Positions 7,029 through 15,271 of a stretch of DNA of 64,000 nt are shown one piece after another. The position numbers and the translations under genes are program-made. The notes below the pieces were generated by a model. It made no database searches and was not told the origin of the DNA. It was given only the letters and a program-made list of their open reading frames with translations. How positions within the stretch are numbered: position 1 is the first letter of the stretch; the number at the start of each line of letters is the position of its first letter. This DNA is from Phycisphaerae bacterium (GTDB lineage Bacteria; Planctomycetota; Phycisphaerae; Phycisphaerales; SM1A02): the NCBI GenBank assembly GCA_002709295.1, contig PAQL01000031.1, positions 27,315 to 91,314 of the forward strand. The letters are read 5' to 3'.

Positions 7029-9755
7029 TCAGGCCGCCACATTGCCAGCCCCCTTGAACGGCTCGACCCAGCCCTTGCACTTTTCCCACTTCGTCGGGCT
7101 CCAGCCGGCCTCAGCCGCCCGGTCGCGGAACGCTTTCACCAGCGCACCCATGGCCCTGGCGTCGCCGACGCTCAAGTTGGGGGGCGGGGAAGGCAGGAAG
7201 AACATCGAGAACCGCCGCTTGCCGAAATCGTCATACCAGTGGATCTGCTGATCCGGCTTGGGCACCTGCGTCCCCAGGAAACACGACAGCTTCGTCGCCG
7301 TCAGCGAGTGCTCCTTGTTCACCGAGCACCATTCCAAGAACAGATCGTGGATATCCGAAGTCAGCGCCACATCGAACGGCACGCCGAGGTAGCCTGCACG
7401 CCAGTGCACCAAAAACGTCTCCCAGCCTGACCGGGACAGCTCAACCAGCCGCTGCCTTGCGGCCGTTTTCGGCGGCCGGGTGCGCTCGTCGAAGGCACCG
7501 AGGTCGAAGCTCAGCAAGTAGTGGTAGAACGCCCGGATGCCATCATTGGCGATCTCCCACGCAACCCGCTTCTGCAGCCGCTCATCCAGCGTCTGCTCCG
7601 GCCACATCACGAACATCCGCCGGTCGTTCTCGCTGATCGGCCACGGCAAGATCTCGTTCGAGAGGAACACGGCGTTCATATAGTTCGCCTCCTCCCAACC
7701 GTTCACGAATTTCGACTCGATACGCACCGTCTTACCGGTCACCATGTGCTTGATCTTGCCGACCTGGTTGTAGCGCTGGTCCCGGCTCACCACCTCCTCG
7801 AAAACCCCGTAGAGCTTGTTCGACTGCCACGCCGTCCAGCTCGAATCCAGCTGGCCCTGGCCAACGGTCGCGCCGTAGTCCCCGTAAATCTCCCGCATGA
7901 TGTCCGAGAGCAGGAACGACTTGCCCGAGCCCTCCATCGTCGAATGGAGCAGCACCGCGGTATCCATCTTCGCGCCCACGTTCTGCAGCGGATAAGCCAG
8001 CCAGCACGTGAGCCAGTGCACCGCCGCCTCATCGCCGTTGCACAGAAACTTCAACATCCGCACGATGCCCGCGCAGCGCTCCATATCCTCGAGCGGCGCC
8101 AGCGGCAGCCCCTCGAACGTATTGATGTGCGTCTCCGGGCTCTTGCGCATGCGCGGGTCGAATACCAGATTCGCCGCCGGCACCACCTGCCGCTCCGGGC
8201 TGTTCAGCCAGAGCGTGAATGCATCACCCAGCGCCAACTGCACCGCGCGCGCCGGCAGGCGCTGGCGCAGCTGCCGGTCCCAAATGTCCTGCGAGCCGTC
8301 CAGATACACATAGCGCTCAGCCGGGGCCATGCCCGGCACCGCCGCCTTCTTCGCCTTGCCCTCCAGCTTCGCCTGGCTGGCCAATCGCTCGGCCTGGGCC
8401 TCGCCGATCACCTTCTTCGTCGGCGAATCCATCCACGCCTTCGCCAGCGGCTTCGTCACCAGCGCCTCGAAGGCTGTCTTCTTCATCACCGCCCTGGTGA
8501 ACTGGTCGTAAACGTTCGTCTTGCCCTCCACCAGCGCAAACCGCTGCGCGACCCGCTCCGCCGTCCAGGCCATCCCCCCGCCCCCCTCGTGGGAAGGTGC
8601 CGCCTCAGCGGCGGGGTCGCCAGATGGGGTAAGGGGAAGAGGCGCGGCCAGTGCCGCATCCAGCTGCTGCGCGACCACCTCCAGCCCCCACGCCACATGC
8701 ACATCGTTCCAGTCCTGCCCCGCCTCGCCTTCGGCCGGCTGGGTCGGGAAGGCCGCAATGCCGCCAACCTCACCCGCCGCCGCTTCCGCCTTCTTGCGCC
8801 CCGGGTTGCCGGGCTTCGTCGGGTCATCGTCGCCGGCGACCACCAGCAGCGCATCCGGGCATTGGGCCGCCAGGTCACGCGCAACCGCCGGCATGTTGCC
8901 GGAGTCCAGCGCCATCGCCACCGGCCAACCCTTCGCCATATGCACACTGGCAGCCGTCGCATAGCCTTCGGCCTCGCCGATCACCGTCGCGCCGGCCAGG
9001 TCGCCCAGCACATGCCGGCAACCCGCCTTGCGCCCGTACTTCGGGAACAGCTTCGTGCCCTGCTCATTGATCGCCTGCAGGCTCCACAGCTTGCCCGCCG
9101 CATCGCGCAGCGGAATGGCAATGCTGCCTTTCTTGAACATCAGGAAGCTGATCGAATCCGGCCGGGGCTTCGGCAGGTTGGCGAAGAACTCGCGCACCTC
9201 GCTGCCCACCCACACATCGCAGCGCTGCCGCTCGTCATCGATGGCCAGCACAACCGTGTAATGGAAGAAGCCAACGCCAAAAGCCCCCACCTGCTTGCGC
9301 TCCAGGTAGGGGCTCACGCCTTGCGGCTTGCAATGCTTCGTCCAGATCAGCTCACACGCGCTGGCCACCGCCTCGCGCATCACCGAGGCCCGCGCCTCGT
9401 CCGCCTCGATCTCGGCCTGGCGCAGGGCGCGGCGCGCTTCTGCCTCGGCCTTCAAACGGCGCTTGTCCTCGGCTGTCAGTTCGCGTTTTTCCGGCTGCCA
9501 GCCGTATTCCTTCGCCAGCTTCACCACCGAGGCGATGCCCACGCCGCCCTTGCGGAACGAGCGCCACACCGCCTTCGCATCGGCCGCCTTGTAGCCGGCG
9601 CCCGACTGGCTCCAGTCGTCCCAGGCGTCCCAGCCATCCTGGCCGAATGAATCCTTCACCCCCATACCCACCTGCACCCAAACCTCCCGGCTGTCAGCCG
9701 GGATAAAGCGCAGTAGGCCGGGTAACTCCGCCAGGGTGATTTGATGGTCAGTCAT
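7029..9755 (-). CDS. Phage primase-helicase (PriCT_2, Toprim, DUF5906)
   Basis: A 908-residue replication protein. Residues about 5-70 match the PriCT_2 pattern (FIPADSREVWVQVGMGVKD, then GYKAADAKAVWRSF). A Toprim fold follows: VIGEAEGYATAAS near 255 and LLVVAGDDD near 305. The C-terminal third is an SF3-like helicase with Walker A MEGSGKSFLL near 607 and then LYGVFEEV. It would prime and unwind prophage DNA. The start at 9755 (MTDHQITL) overlaps the antirepressor stop by 8 nt; an ATG four codons earlier is possible. The telomere-like repeat cluster follows its stop. Confidence 0.9.
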   Translation of the reverse strand: MTDHQITLAELPGLLRFIPADSREVWVQVGMGVKDSFGQDGWDAWDDWSQSGAGYKAADAKAVWRSFRKGGVGIASVVKLAKEYGWQPEKRELTAEDKRRLKAEAEARRALRQAEIEADEARASVMREAVASACELIWTKHCKPQGVSPYLERKQVGAFGVGFFHYTVVLAIDDERQRCDVWVGSEVREFFANLPKPRPDSISFLMFKKGSIAIPLRDAAGKLWSLQAINEQGTKLFPKYGRKAGCRHVLGDLAGATVIGEAEGYATAASVHMAKGWPVAMALDSGNMPAVARDLAAQCPDALLVVAGDDDPTKPGNPGRKKAEAAAGEVGGIAAFPTQPAEGEAGQDWNDVHVAWGLEVVAQQLDAALAAPLPLTPSGDPAAEAAPSHEGGGGMAWTAERVAQRFALVEGKTNVYDQFTRAVMKKTAFEALVTKPLAKAWMDSPTKKVIGEAQAERLASQAKLEGKAKKAAVPGMAPAERYVYLDGSQDIWDRQLRQRLPARAVQLALGDAFTLWLNSPERQVVPAANLVFDPRMRKSPETHINTFEGLPLAPLEDMERCAGIVRMLKFLCNGDEAAVHWLTCWLAYPLQNVGAKMDTAVLLHSTMEGSGKSFLLSDIMREIYGDYGATVGQGQLDSSWTAWQSNKLYGVFEEVVSRDQRYNQVGKIKHMVTGKTVRIESKFVNGWEEANYMNAVFLSNEILPWPISENDRRMFVMWPEQTLDERLQKRVAWEIANDGIRAFYHYLLSFDLGAFDERTRPPKTAARQRLVELSRSGWETFLVHWRAGYLGVPFDVALTSDIHDLFLEWCSVNKEHSLTATKLSCFLGTQVPKPDQQIHWYDDFGKRRFSMFFLPSPPPNLSVGDARAMGALVKAFRDRAAEAGWSPTKWEKCKGWVEPFKGAGNVAA

Positions 9756-10458
9756 CACGGCCCCCACGCGCCAGTTTGTCGTACACCGCCGGCGAGCCGT
9801 ACAGGCTCAGGATCAGCTCGCTTTCCAGCACCAACAGGTAGTTCGGGTCCAGCGCCGCCAGCAGGTTGCGAATCGCATGCTGCCCGCCCGCCGTCTCCAG
9901 CCGCCGCAACGCCGCCAGCGCCACGCGCTCAAGCTCGGCACGCTCGAGCATGGTCGGGTCTTCAATCCACTGATGCAGGTCGGCCGGGCGAATCAGCCCG
10001 GCGTCATCCGGCACCGCCTGCGCTTGCGGGCGGCCATAGCCATCGAGGGTGAACAGAATGCGGCGGTGGCGCAGCTCGACGAGCGCGTCGGCCTGGTCGT
10101 TTGAGGCGGGGTTCTTCTGCCAGTAGGCAGCCAGCGCGGCATAGCACTCGCGCTTGTAGCGGATCAGCGCCGGGCGAATGGCTTGGCGGCAGCGCTTCAC
10201 TTCAACGCCGAACAGCCAGCCGTTGAGCAGCTCAATCGGCAGGCAAGCGGTCATTTGCTCGCCGCCCGCTGAAGGTGTGGCCATCATGACCACGCCTTGA
10301 GAAAGCACCTCGTCACGCTTGATGCGGTCGAGCTGCGATTTCCAGTTCAGGCCTATGCCCTCGCAGATCGGCCGCATGGCGACCAGCTGCTGGGTTTCGG
10401 TGGTGATGACGGTGAGTGCTTTGCCGAGAAATTCGACGGTATCGATGGAAGTGGTCAT
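9748..10458 (-). CDS. P22-type antirepressor N-terminal domain protein
   Basis: A 236-residue protein starting MTTSIDTVEFLGKAL at 10458. Residues 1-115 show the P22_AR_N pattern: VAMRPICEGIGLNWKSQLDRIKRD, then MTACLPIELLNGWLFGV. The C-terminal half is helical without a recognised domain. Such proteins inactivate CI-type repressors or act as phage regulators. A long open frame upstream of 10458 is not used; it covers the Ash/Icd-like leader region. The layout (leader ORF then antirepressor) resembles the immI region of P1, where a C4 antisense RNA controls icd and ant. Confidence 0.8.
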   Translation of the reverse strand: MTTSIDTVEFLGKALTVITTETQQLVAMRPICEGIGLNWKSQLDRIKRDEVLSQGVVMMATPSAGGEQMTACLPIELLNGWLFGVEVKRCRQAIRPALIRYKRECYAALAAYWQKNPASNDQADALVELRHRRILFTLDGYGRPQAQAVPDDAGLIRPADLHQWIEDPTMLERAELERVALAALRRLETAGGQHAIRNLLAALDPNYLLVLESELILSLYGSPAVYDKLARGGRDD

Positions 10459-10497
10459 GCCGGACGCTCCTGTGCGAGTGCTAAGCACCTGCCGGAA

Positions 10498-10679
10498 CGT
10501 TCTTACGCGCGCCGGCATGGTGGCCGGGAGGTTAAGAACTCGAGCACAGTCGAGCGGACTTCTTTCCCTTTCGGGTGTTGTATCCGTCGCCCTCCCGGCC
10601 ATAGCTTTGCCATGACGCGGGCGCAAAAAAACCGCATGTCTGTCGGGTGCGGAATGCCGCTGTGCTGAGGAGTTCTTAC
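10498..10679 (-). promoter_or_regulatory. C4-like complementary segments around Ash leader
   Basis: On the minus strand GCGTAAGAACTCC (10679-10667) and GCGTAAGAAC (10507-10498) flank the Ash-like frame. The segment GAGTTCTTA (10541-10533) near its 3' end is complementary to TAAGAACTC in the first copy and largely to the second. Short complementary blocks of this kind let C4 RNA of P1/P7 pair with its target ahead of icd/ant. The sequence shows the complementarity; the regulatory role is inferred. Confidence 0.4.
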
Positions 10680-10691
10680 GCTCCATCCCAT
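10503..10691 (-). CDS. Ash/Icd-like small phage protein
   Basis: A 62-residue basic peptide beginning MGWSVRTPQHSGIPHPTDM. It has the hallmark SGIPxPTxMRFFCARVMAK of the Ash / Icd-like family (PF10554), seen upstream of antirepressors in P1, P4 and many prophages. In P1 icd is a cell division inhibitor translated just before ant. The stop lies 44 nt before the antirepressor start. Complementary segments within and around the gene suggest antisense or leader control. The small size keeps the coding call moderate. Confidence 0.6.
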   Translation of the reverse strand: MGWSVRTPQHSGIPHPTDMRFFCARVMAKLWPGGRRIQHPKGKEVRSTVLEFLTSRPPCRRA

Positions 10692-10741
10692 ATGGGACGG
10701 GCGAGAGCATAGGCCGGAACACCTCGGGAATCAAGCTGGCT

Positions 10742-10963
10742 TCAACCAAGCCGCACCCCCGCATTCCGCTTGTCCTCGAACGCCTGGCACTCGGTGCACA
10801 GCCGGCACCCCCTAACCGCCTCGCGCCGGGCCAGCGGAATCTCCACGCCGCACTCCTCGCACTCGGCCAGGCTCTCGCCCTGGTACTGCACACGACTTGC
10901 GATAAGGCGCTGTAGCTCCTCGTCCTGCTCCCTCTGGGCGCGTTCAATCAGATGCTCATCCAT
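10742..10963 (-). CDS. TraR/DksA-type C4 zinc finger protein
   Basis: A 73-residue protein with an N-terminal helix (MDEHLIERAQREQDEELQR) and a Cys4 zinc finger CEEC...CRLCTEC near residues 40-65. This is the layout of phage and plasmid TraR/DksA mimics, which bind the RNA polymerase secondary channel and change promoter choice without ppGpp. The start at 10963 overlaps the CII-like stop by 8 nt, pointing to translational coupling. Confidence 0.85.
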   Translation of the reverse strand: MDEHLIERAQREQDEELQRLIASRVQYQGESLAECEECGVEIPLARREAVRGCRLCTECQAFEDKRNAGVRLG

Positions 10964-11447
10964 GGCACGCCGCCTCCGCTTCCATCGCCTGCTCAGCGCC
11001 CGCCACAATCCCCAGGATCTCGCCGATCACCTTGTTCGCGTGGTAGCGCAGCGCTTCCACCTCGTGCCGCTCCCAGCAATTGTCCTTGGCGCCGTCGTGC
11101 AGGCTGCCCACGAACTCGCCTTCGGCCTGCAGCAGCGCACCCAACGCCTTCAGCGCATCGCGCGTGGCCGGCACCGGCTGCGGCACGAACGCCACCGCAC
11201 CGGCCGGACGCACCAAAGCCGCCAGCAGGCGCGGATCGCGCGTGGTCGCTACAATCTCTTCAAGGAACTCAGGGTGCAGCGGGCGGTTGCCCGTAGGGTT
11301 GACGCGCTTGCTCAGCTCGTCGGGGTCGATGCCGATGGTCAGCGCCACCGCGTTCTGCCCACCCACCGCATCGCGCGTGGCGCGGTACAGCGCCTGGCGA
11401 GTGGTCAACACCGGGCCGGCGCCCGGCAGAAGGTCTTTACGGCTCAT
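10956..11447 (-). CDS. CII-like phage regulatory protein (Phage_CP76)
   Basis: A 163-residue protein. Residues about 15-55 form an HTH-like segment, ALYRATRDAVGGQNAVALTIG, followed by LSKRVNPTGNRPLHPEFLEEIVATT, the signature of the CP76/CII regulatory family. The C-terminal helical part carries HEVEALRYHANKVIGEILGI. It would activate lysogeny promoters and lies second in the early operon after the Cro-like gene, as lambda cII does. It overlaps the DksA-like gene by 8 nt. Confidence 0.85.
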   Translation of the reverse strand: MSRKDLLPGAGPVLTTRQALYRATRDAVGGQNAVALTIGIDPDELSKRVNPTGNRPLHPEFLEEIVATTRDPRLLAALVRPAGAVAFVPQPVPATRDALKALGALLQAEGEFVGSLHDGAKDNCWERHEVEALRYHANKVIGEILGIVAGAEQAMEAEAACHG

Positions 11448-11785
11448 AGCGTTAATGCCCCTGTAACGCTGTAGCCAACCGCGGGGCCGTTGCCCTACAG
11501 TTCACCTACAGCACGCGCCCCTCATGACTGCTGTGTCCACGGGTCGCGGGTTGAGGTAGCCGGCTGGTAACCGGTTACCGGACCGTCGAGGCTGGGGTTC
11601 TTGCTGTGGTAAGTGGGTCCCCAGTTCTCGACCTCTATACAAGCCTGCCGCCGTAGCGACAGGCTTTTGTGTTTCTGGGCTGCTTGCCCGGCGCCGGCCC
11701 GATGGCGTTGGTAAGACTCTCGGGCCGGCTCCCGCCTGATACGTGTGCTGCTGTGCTGTGTCCTGAAGGCGGGCTGTGATTCTGG
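11448..11785. other. Untranslated interval with hairpins between cII and cro
   Basis: No convincing gene in 338 nt. It holds a 14-bp perfect palindrome GGTAACCGGTTACC (11566-11579), a CTGGGG/CCCCAG hairpin (11592-11597 with 11619-11624), and a rho-independent-type hairpin AAGCCTG/CAGGCTT (11641-11647 with 11660-11666) followed by TTTTGTGTTT on the plus strand. CTGTAG/CTACAG hexamers recur near 11465-11515. Together these suggest operator sites and a terminator for a short plus-strand RNA or an untranslated leader. An antisense open frame at 11635-11928 is not believed. Confidence 0.5.
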
Positions 11786-12043
11786 TTAGGCGCGGCGTTC
11801 GCCTTGGCGCCGCTCTCCGCGCCTACGCTCCGCCTGGCGGCGGTCAGCTTCGAAGCCGGCGCCACCGCTCTTCTCGGCATAGAGCTTTTCCAGCTCCTTA
11901 CCGATGCAGTAACGGAGTTCAGCGCCATTCAGCGCCCGGAAAACGGTCGGCTGAGTAACGCCAATAGCATCAGCGATGCCTTGCTGGGTCATCCCAGCTT
12001 CGATAAGCGCTTTCAGCATTTCAGTGATCGAGGGAGTAGTCAT
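11786..12043 (-). CDS. Cro-like HTH repressor
   Basis: An 85-residue protein beginning MTTPSITEMLKALIEAGMT. It has one HTH, MTQQGIADAIGVTQPTVFRAL, near residues 17-37. The C-terminal tail is very basic and repetitive (ERRRGERRQGERRA). Its start (12043) faces the CI start (12144) across a 100-nt operator region, so it is the Cro position of this prophage. The next genes on its strand are CII-like and DksA-like. Confidence 0.8.
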   Translation of the reverse strand: MTTPSITEMLKALIEAGMTQQGIADAIGVTQPTVFRALNGAELRYCIGKELEKLYAEKSGGAGFEADRRQAERRRGERRQGERRA

Positions 12044-12143
12044 GACAAAGGAATGTATCCGGCTACGCATTGAGCAAGATAATACGCATCGGAATTGTCA
12101 GCCGCAATACGCTTTGCATAATTCGCAAAGGAATAATCTCGGC
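12044..12143. promoter_or_regulatory. CI/Cro divergent operator-promoter region
   Basis: This 100-nt gap separates the divergent cro-like and cI genes. It is AT-richer than its surroundings and contains related half-sites: TACGCAT (near 12064 and 12082), AATACGC (near 12105) and an imperfect palindrome TTTGC-N7-GCAAA (near 12113-12129). These are candidate operators for CI and Cro; promoter hexamers for both directions must lie here. Confidence 0.6.
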
Positions 12144-12806
12144 ATGGCTATTTCGATCGGTCACATCGCCGCCACGCTGGCGGCAAGGCGCGAAAAGCTG
12201 GGCTGGAGCGAGACAGAGCTGGCCAAGAGAGCCGGCCTTAACCAATCCACCGTGCACCGCATCCTTAAGGGTGAGTTCCAGAACCCGCAGATCAATTACA
12301 TCGAGCGCCTCACTCGCGCCCTTGGGTTGGACATGGCCGAAGTACTCGGCCTCCGCCAGCCCGATCCGCAAACCCTAGACTCGACCTTGGGGCCTGGGCC
12401 CGCCTTGCATCAACGCGTACCTCTAATTTCATGGGTGCGCGCAGGAGATTTATGCGAGGCGATAGACTTGTTTGAACCTGGCTTTGCCGATGATTGGCTC
12501 GACTGCCCCTTCCCCCATAGCCCCTCTGCCTATTGCCTGGAAGTTCGGGGGCTAAGCATGTCCCCGGAGTACAGAACCGGGGAGATTCTTCTCGTAGAGC
12601 CCGAGCTGGTCCCTATGCACAACGATGACGTTGTCGTACGCACTCCAGATGGCCAGGTAACGTTCAAGCGCTTGCAGATAACCGAGGACGGCACATACCT
12701 TCTGGCATTGAACCCGGAATTTCCGAATCGAATCCTGCATATGCCAGAACAAACGAGCTTCTGCGGTGTAGTGACTGGTTCATGGATCAAGCGGAAACGA
12801 CGGTAG
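12144..12806 (+). CDS. CI-type repressor with S24 LexA-like protease
   Basis: A 220-residue prophage repressor. The N-terminal HTH (about 20-60) reads ELAKRAGLNQSTVHRILKGEFQNP. The C-terminal half is an S24/LexA self-cleavage domain: Ala-Gly cleavage site WVRAGDL near 97, catalytic Ser in GLSMSP near 138, Lys in VTFKRL near 177. RecA-stimulated autocleavage would induce the prophage after DNA damage. The start at 12144 gives the normal family length; the longer frame back to 11976 crosses the operator. It is followed by a two-gene pair ending in a YafO-like toxin. Confidence 0.93.
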   Translation: MAISIGHIAATLAARREKLGWSETELAKRAGLNQSTVHRILKGEFQNPQINYIERLTRALGLDMAEVLGLRQPDPQTLDSTLGPGPALHQRVPLISWVRAGDLCEAIDLFEPGFADDWLDCPFPHSPSAYCLEVRGLSMSPEYRTGEILLVEPELVPMHNDDVVVRTPDGQVTFKRLQITEDGTYLLALNPEFPNRILHMPEQTSFCGVVTGSWIKRKRR

Positions 12807-12939
12807 ACCGCGGGCAGAGACTGGACAGAATCCGAGCCAAAGGTGTAAAGATACAGAACTGGCGAGTGGCAACGCGGTCTTTATATCCGTATACTCGCCG
12901 GCCACTTGAAACATGCTTGCACCCAAAAGAGACGCAGAT

Positions 12940-13452
12940 ATGGCTCTCAATCTCGCTGCCTCATCGCTGATCATGGCCACGCTGGCAATGGTTGGAGATT
13001 ATTCGGTTGCTGCACAGGCTTCGCATCTGCGTTCTTCATCGTCGCATGCGGAACGCCCGAGTAAGCCAGTCAACCGACAGGACCAGCGCCGCATAATCGA
13101 AGAGATCCGGGACCAGTTCAATGAACTGGACGGCCTCTACGCGCAAGCGATTCAGGCCACTCTTAAGCGCGGGTGCTTCGACGCAGAGCTGTTTGAGCGT
13201 CTTCCACACCACATCAGCATGACGAGAGCGCTAGAGGCGGCCCTGCGTGGGACCATCGTTCAGCCTGATATTGAGGAGGCGCACATGGGCTTGCGCCGCT
13301 CAGTGGCGAAGGTCAGAGGCCGACTGGTCCAGCTTGAGAATCTTCTTCTCCAAGCTCATGAAACGCCGGACTACTTCGAGAGCGACATCGACATGGAAGG
13401 GCTGAAAGCGCTTGCAGACCATTCCACTAGGCATCTGGCGAAGATTGCCTAG
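12940..13452 (+). CDS. Unknown protein paired with YafO-like toxin
   Basis: A 170-residue protein beginning MALNLAASSLIMATLAM, a hydrophobic N-terminus that could be a signal or anchor, then a helical region (RRIIEEIRDQFNELDGLYAQAI, LRRSVAKVRGRLVQLENLL). No family is recognised and it is not YafN/Phd-like. Its stop is 3 nt before the toxin start, which implies co-translation and makes it the candidate antitoxin or modulator. An alternative ATG lies at 12913. Confidence 0.65.
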   Translation: MALNLAASSLIMATLAMVGDYSVAAQASHLRSSSSHAERPSKPVNRQDQRRIIEEIRDQFNELDGLYAQAIQATLKRGCFDAELFERLPHHISMTRALEAALRGTIVQPDIEEAHMGLRRSVAKVRGRLVQLENLLLQAHETPDYFESDIDMEGLKALADHSTRHLAKIA

Positions 13453-13455
13453 CGA

Positions 13456-13896
13456 ATGGCGGTAATCGTTACCTTCAATAGCTCCACATATTCCGAACTG
13501 TTCGCTCCGATAGAAGCCAGCTATCCCGGCCTTGCCGAGAAATTAAGGGCTGACTTTCAGCGGTACGTAGAATCCGACCGTACCAACCCGCCGCATTATT
13601 TTGGGCGTGACGTCTGCTACACGCAGCCTCCCGAAGCGCTTAGATCCTCGTTGATGCACATCCACATAAAGCTTCCCCCCGGCCGCTTTCCACAGGACCG
13701 TGCGCAGTATTACCGCGTCTGCCAGCCTGGAAAACCAGGGCAAGATGCCGCGCTGGTGTATGTCCAGGGCGAGATCGAGGAAGAGAGCTACCAGCTGTTA
13801 GCGTTTCTATGGCCAGATGCTCATGGTCAAGCCCGCCAGAGAGATTTGATGCGCTACCTTGCACGCCTCGCCCAAGAGTTTCGAGACAGCCATTGA
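13456..13896 (+). CDS. YafO-family toxin (ribosome-dependent mRNA interferase)
   Basis: A 146-residue protein. The C-terminal 100 residues follow E. coli YafO closely in pattern: a DFQRYV helix, then FGRD (about 50), an IHIKLP strand (about 72), ALVYVQG (about 98), a LLAFLWPDAH strand, and a final helix LAQEFRDSH. YafO cleaves mRNA on translating ribosomes. Coupling to the upstream unknown gene replaces the usual YafN antitoxin. Location just after cI, in the lysogenic operon, suggests an addiction or superinfection-exclusion role for the prophage. Confidence 0.75.
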   Translation: MAVIVTFNSSTYSELFAPIEASYPGLAEKLRADFQRYVESDRTNPPHYFGRDVCYTQPPEALRSSLMHIHIKLPPGRFPQDRAQYYRVCQPGKPGQDAALVYVQGEIEEESYQLLAFLWPDAHGQARQRDLMRYLARLAQEFRDSH

Positions 13897-13948
13897 TAGT
13901 CGACGGCACCGCCGGAAAACCGCATGAGCATTTTAATCCCTATACGTA

Positions 13949-13977
13949 TTGACTAGATAAATTCGTTGACGGATTAT
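13949..13977 (+). promoter_or_regulatory. Sigma-70-type promoter for left operon
   Basis: TTGACT at 13949-13954 and GATTAT at 13972-13977 are separated by 17 nt, in an AT-rich patch. The first gene of the plus-strand operon starts 33 nt downstream at 14011. A second TTGAC (13966-13970) overlaps the spacer and may be an operator repeat. Confidence 0.65.
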
Positions 13978-14010
13978 TGCCGCGTACCCACTTACCACGG
14001 GATCGCGACA

Positions 14011-14208
14011 ATGGACACAGCACAGCACAGCAGCACCCGCTGCCCGGTCTTTCTGCCCCCGGCAGCGGCATCCAACCCCTTCACCGTACGCCGCATCGAG
14101 CGTGAAACCGGCCTGACCGCTCACGTCACCCTGCGCGCCGCACAACTCAAGCGCCACACCCGCCCCACCTTCGAGAGCTTCGGCCCGTTCGGAGGCGACT
14201 GCGCATGA
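14011..14208 (+). CDS. Small hypothetical protein, first of left operon
   Basis: A 65-residue basic protein beginning MDTAQHSSTRCPVFLPPA with no recognised domain. The start at 14011 is preferred to the frame's earlier ATG because it lies downstream of the promoter -10. Its last codons overlap the next gene (14205) as ATGA, so it heads a coupled operon. Confidence 0.6.
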   Translation: MDTAQHSSTRCPVFLPPAAASNPFTVRRIERETGLTAHVTLRAAQLKRHTRPTFESFGPFGGDCA

Positions 14209-15260
14209 GCACCTTCTCCCTCACCAAAGGCAGCGCCGCCGCCCTCGGCATGCTCGCCATCCAGGCCGGCAGCGAAACCCTGCTGCTCACCCAGCCCGCC
14301 CGCGAGCTGCGCGCCGAGCTGAGCATCGAGCCCTTCACCGGCGACAGTGGCGACCAGCTGCTGGCCGTGCTGTTCATGCGCGAGCAGCGCCACAGCATGA
14401 CCCTCCAGCGCGGCGACGGCGCCAACGTCCAGCACCTGGCTGACTGGGTCGAGGCCGTCGCCAACGGCACGCTGGATACTGCGCAGGCGATTCCCCAGCG
14501 CCAACCCGTGCTGCTGCCCTGCTGCCGGTGCGAAGGCGTGGCAATCGCTTATAGATACCTGGCCCCGGCGCCGGCCCTGCATTGCCTCCACGGGGTGAAA
14601 TGCCGCCACCGGGACTGCCAATCGCTGGAAGGGGCTGCCACCGCGGCAGCAGCCGCCGACGCCTGGAACGCCATTCAGCGCGAAGAGCTGGCCGAGGCAG
14701 CAGAGCCAGCCCCGGCGCAGGATGAGCTGCTAAGCGGGTTCTGCCAGTGGTATCGCGGCAAGAACGGATACGCCCCGTATCATCCGAGAGGGAGCGAGGG
14801 AGCAGAAGCGTTCGCTGCCGGTGCGGAATGGCAACGCACCCGCCCCGCGCCGACCGAGCATCAGCCGGTCGAGGTGATGCGCTTCCAGCTAAAGCACCCG
14901 GACACTGGCGATACGCGTTCCGTCACGCTTACTCGCTCCGAGGTCGCGGATGGCATGGATGACACCATTTTCGAGAAGCTCGGCGACTTGATCTGCGACT
15001 GCCAGCCGGTCGGCGAAACGAACGTCGTGGACTGCAGCTGCGACGATTATATCTACGAGTTCGAGCTGGTGAACGCAGCCCCCATCGCGCAGACCGCCCC
15101 GCAGCCGGAGCAGAGTGGGCTGGTGGAGGCGCTACGCAAGATTTGCGCAGAGTGGGACCGCCAAAAGCGCCTGTTTCCTGAGCTGAGCAGAGACGCCTGG
15201 ATGGACCTCGCAATTGCAGAAGCTCGCTGCGCCCTGTCGGCCACCAGCCCCACCGCCTGA
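14205..15260 (+). CDS. Hypothetical phage protein with Lar-like zinc ribbon
   Basis: A 351-residue protein. Around residues 103-165 it has a Cys-rich ribbon, LLPCCRC...CLHGVKCRHRDC, followed by AAAAADAWN. This layout (CxxC, CxxC/H, then A-x-AWN) is seen in restriction-alleviation (Lar) type phage proteins. The N-terminal 100 and C-terminal 180 residues match nothing I know; the C-terminal part is acidic. A Lar-like role, damping host type I restriction, is an inference from the ribbon only. Confidence 0.55.
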   Translation: MSTFSLTKGSAAALGMLAIQAGSETLLLTQPARELRAELSIEPFTGDSGDQLLAVLFMREQRHSMTLQRGDGANVQHLADWVEAVANGTLDTAQAIPQRQPVLLPCCRCEGVAIAYRYLAPAPALHCLHGVKCRHRDCQSLEGAATAAAAADAWNAIQREELAEAAEPAPAQDELLSGFCQWYRGKNGYAPYHPRGSEGAEAFAAGAEWQRTRPAPTEHQPVEVMRFQLKHPDTGDTRSVTLTRSEVADGMDDTIFEKLGDLICDCQPVGETNVVDCSCDDYIYEFELVNAAPIAQTAPQPEQSGLVEALRKICAEWDRQKRLFPELSRDAWMDLAIAEARCALSATSPTA

Positions 15261-15271
15261 GGCCCGCCACC

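Noticed and set aside
7521..9650. 709-codon plus-strand open frame opposite the primase-helicase
   Set aside because: Arg/His/Pro/Leu-rich shadow of the replication gene, without motifs; the minus-strand frame has PriCT_2, Toprim and Walker motifs.
11635..11928. 97-codon minus-strand frame between cII and cro
   Set aside because: It overlaps the Cro-like gene and a terminator hairpin, has Ser/Ala/Pro-rich content, and no ribosome site.
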